Shown: piece by piece, positions 13,457 to 13,507 of the stretch
How positions within the stretch are numbered: position 1 is the first letter of the stretch
Layout of the letters: the number at the start of each line of letters is the position of its first letter
Source: Spirochaetota bacterium
Lineage (GTDB): Bacteria; Spirochaetota; JAGLSM01
Assembly: GCA_023135745.1 (NCBI GenBank)
Contig: JAGLSM010000013.1
Location: forward strand, 1-13,507
Length of the DNA: 13,507 nucleotides
Reading direction: 5' to 3'
The notes under the pieces: model-generated
Told to the model about the DNA's origin: nothing
The model's input: only the letters and a program-made list of their open reading frames with translations
Database searches by the model: none
Program-made: the position numbers and the translations under genes

Positions 13457-13507
13457 ACCTAACCTCTATCTCCTTCCCTTCAAGGGAAGGAGAAGTGATG
13501 AGCTATG
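13457..13507 (+). repeat. 51-bp hairpin repeat, copy 2 (reaches window edge)
   Basis: Matches copy 1 at 49 of 51 positions in direct orientation, 2,172 bp away. The 11-bp stem (13469-13479 with 13483-13493) is fully kept, with TCA in place of TGG in the loop. The match continues to the last base of the window, so the true repeat may be longer than 51 bp. Confidence 0.85.

Noticed and set aside
13231..13507. Plus-strand open frame running into copy 2 of the repeat
   Set aside because: It has no usable start codon, reads through the dispersed repeat, and its composition is not protein-like.

Overview
The window is an AT-rich bacterial chromosome segment. It holds a fluoride-export operon, a trehalose-synthesis gene pair, a long minus-strand cell-envelope/housekeeping operon with an embedded tRNA, and a small accessory island. 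The lineage is not certain. The AT-rich codon use and the block TPR protein, zinc-ribbon protein, propeller/DUF4015-type glycosidase and MltG recall spirochaetes; this is an inference from gene content as I remember it, not a search.

Left part (1-1900, minus strand). A fluoride riboswitch with its own promoter drives crcB (fluoride channel) and a DUF190 gene. Downstream, from a separate candidate promoter, lies a partial gene for a cation-diffusion-facilitator-like membrane protein with an N-terminal winged-helix-like region; it runs off the left edge.

Middle left (1960-6951, plus strand). A perfect 14-bp palindrome sits between the divergent crcB and treY promoters. treY and treZ follow 5 bp apart. 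Together they convert the reducing ends of maltooligosaccharides or glycogen into free trehalose. No treX/glgX is in the window. treZ ends 2 bp from the convergent end of mltG.

Middle right (6954-11243, minus strand). From a good promoter at 11215-11243 run a TPR protein, a cysteine-rich zinc-binding protein, tRNA-Gly(CCC), an 86-residue coiled-coil protein, an exported propeller-plus-TIM-barrel glycosidase-like protein, and the peptidoglycan terminase MltG. Spacing is tight (2-4 bp at two junctions), so most are probably co-transcribed.

Right part (11285-13507). A roughly 2.2-kb accessory island lies between two 51-bp direct copies of a hairpin-forming repeat (49/51 identical). On the minus strand it holds a HigB/RelE-like toxin gene broken by one frameshift, an intact XRE-type antitoxin with an apparent second ribbon-helix-helix-like domain, a third gene of unknown function, at least two decayed gene fragments, and one solitary repeat that looks like a type I-E CRISPR repeat with no array or cas genes nearby. 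This island is the most unusual part of the window.
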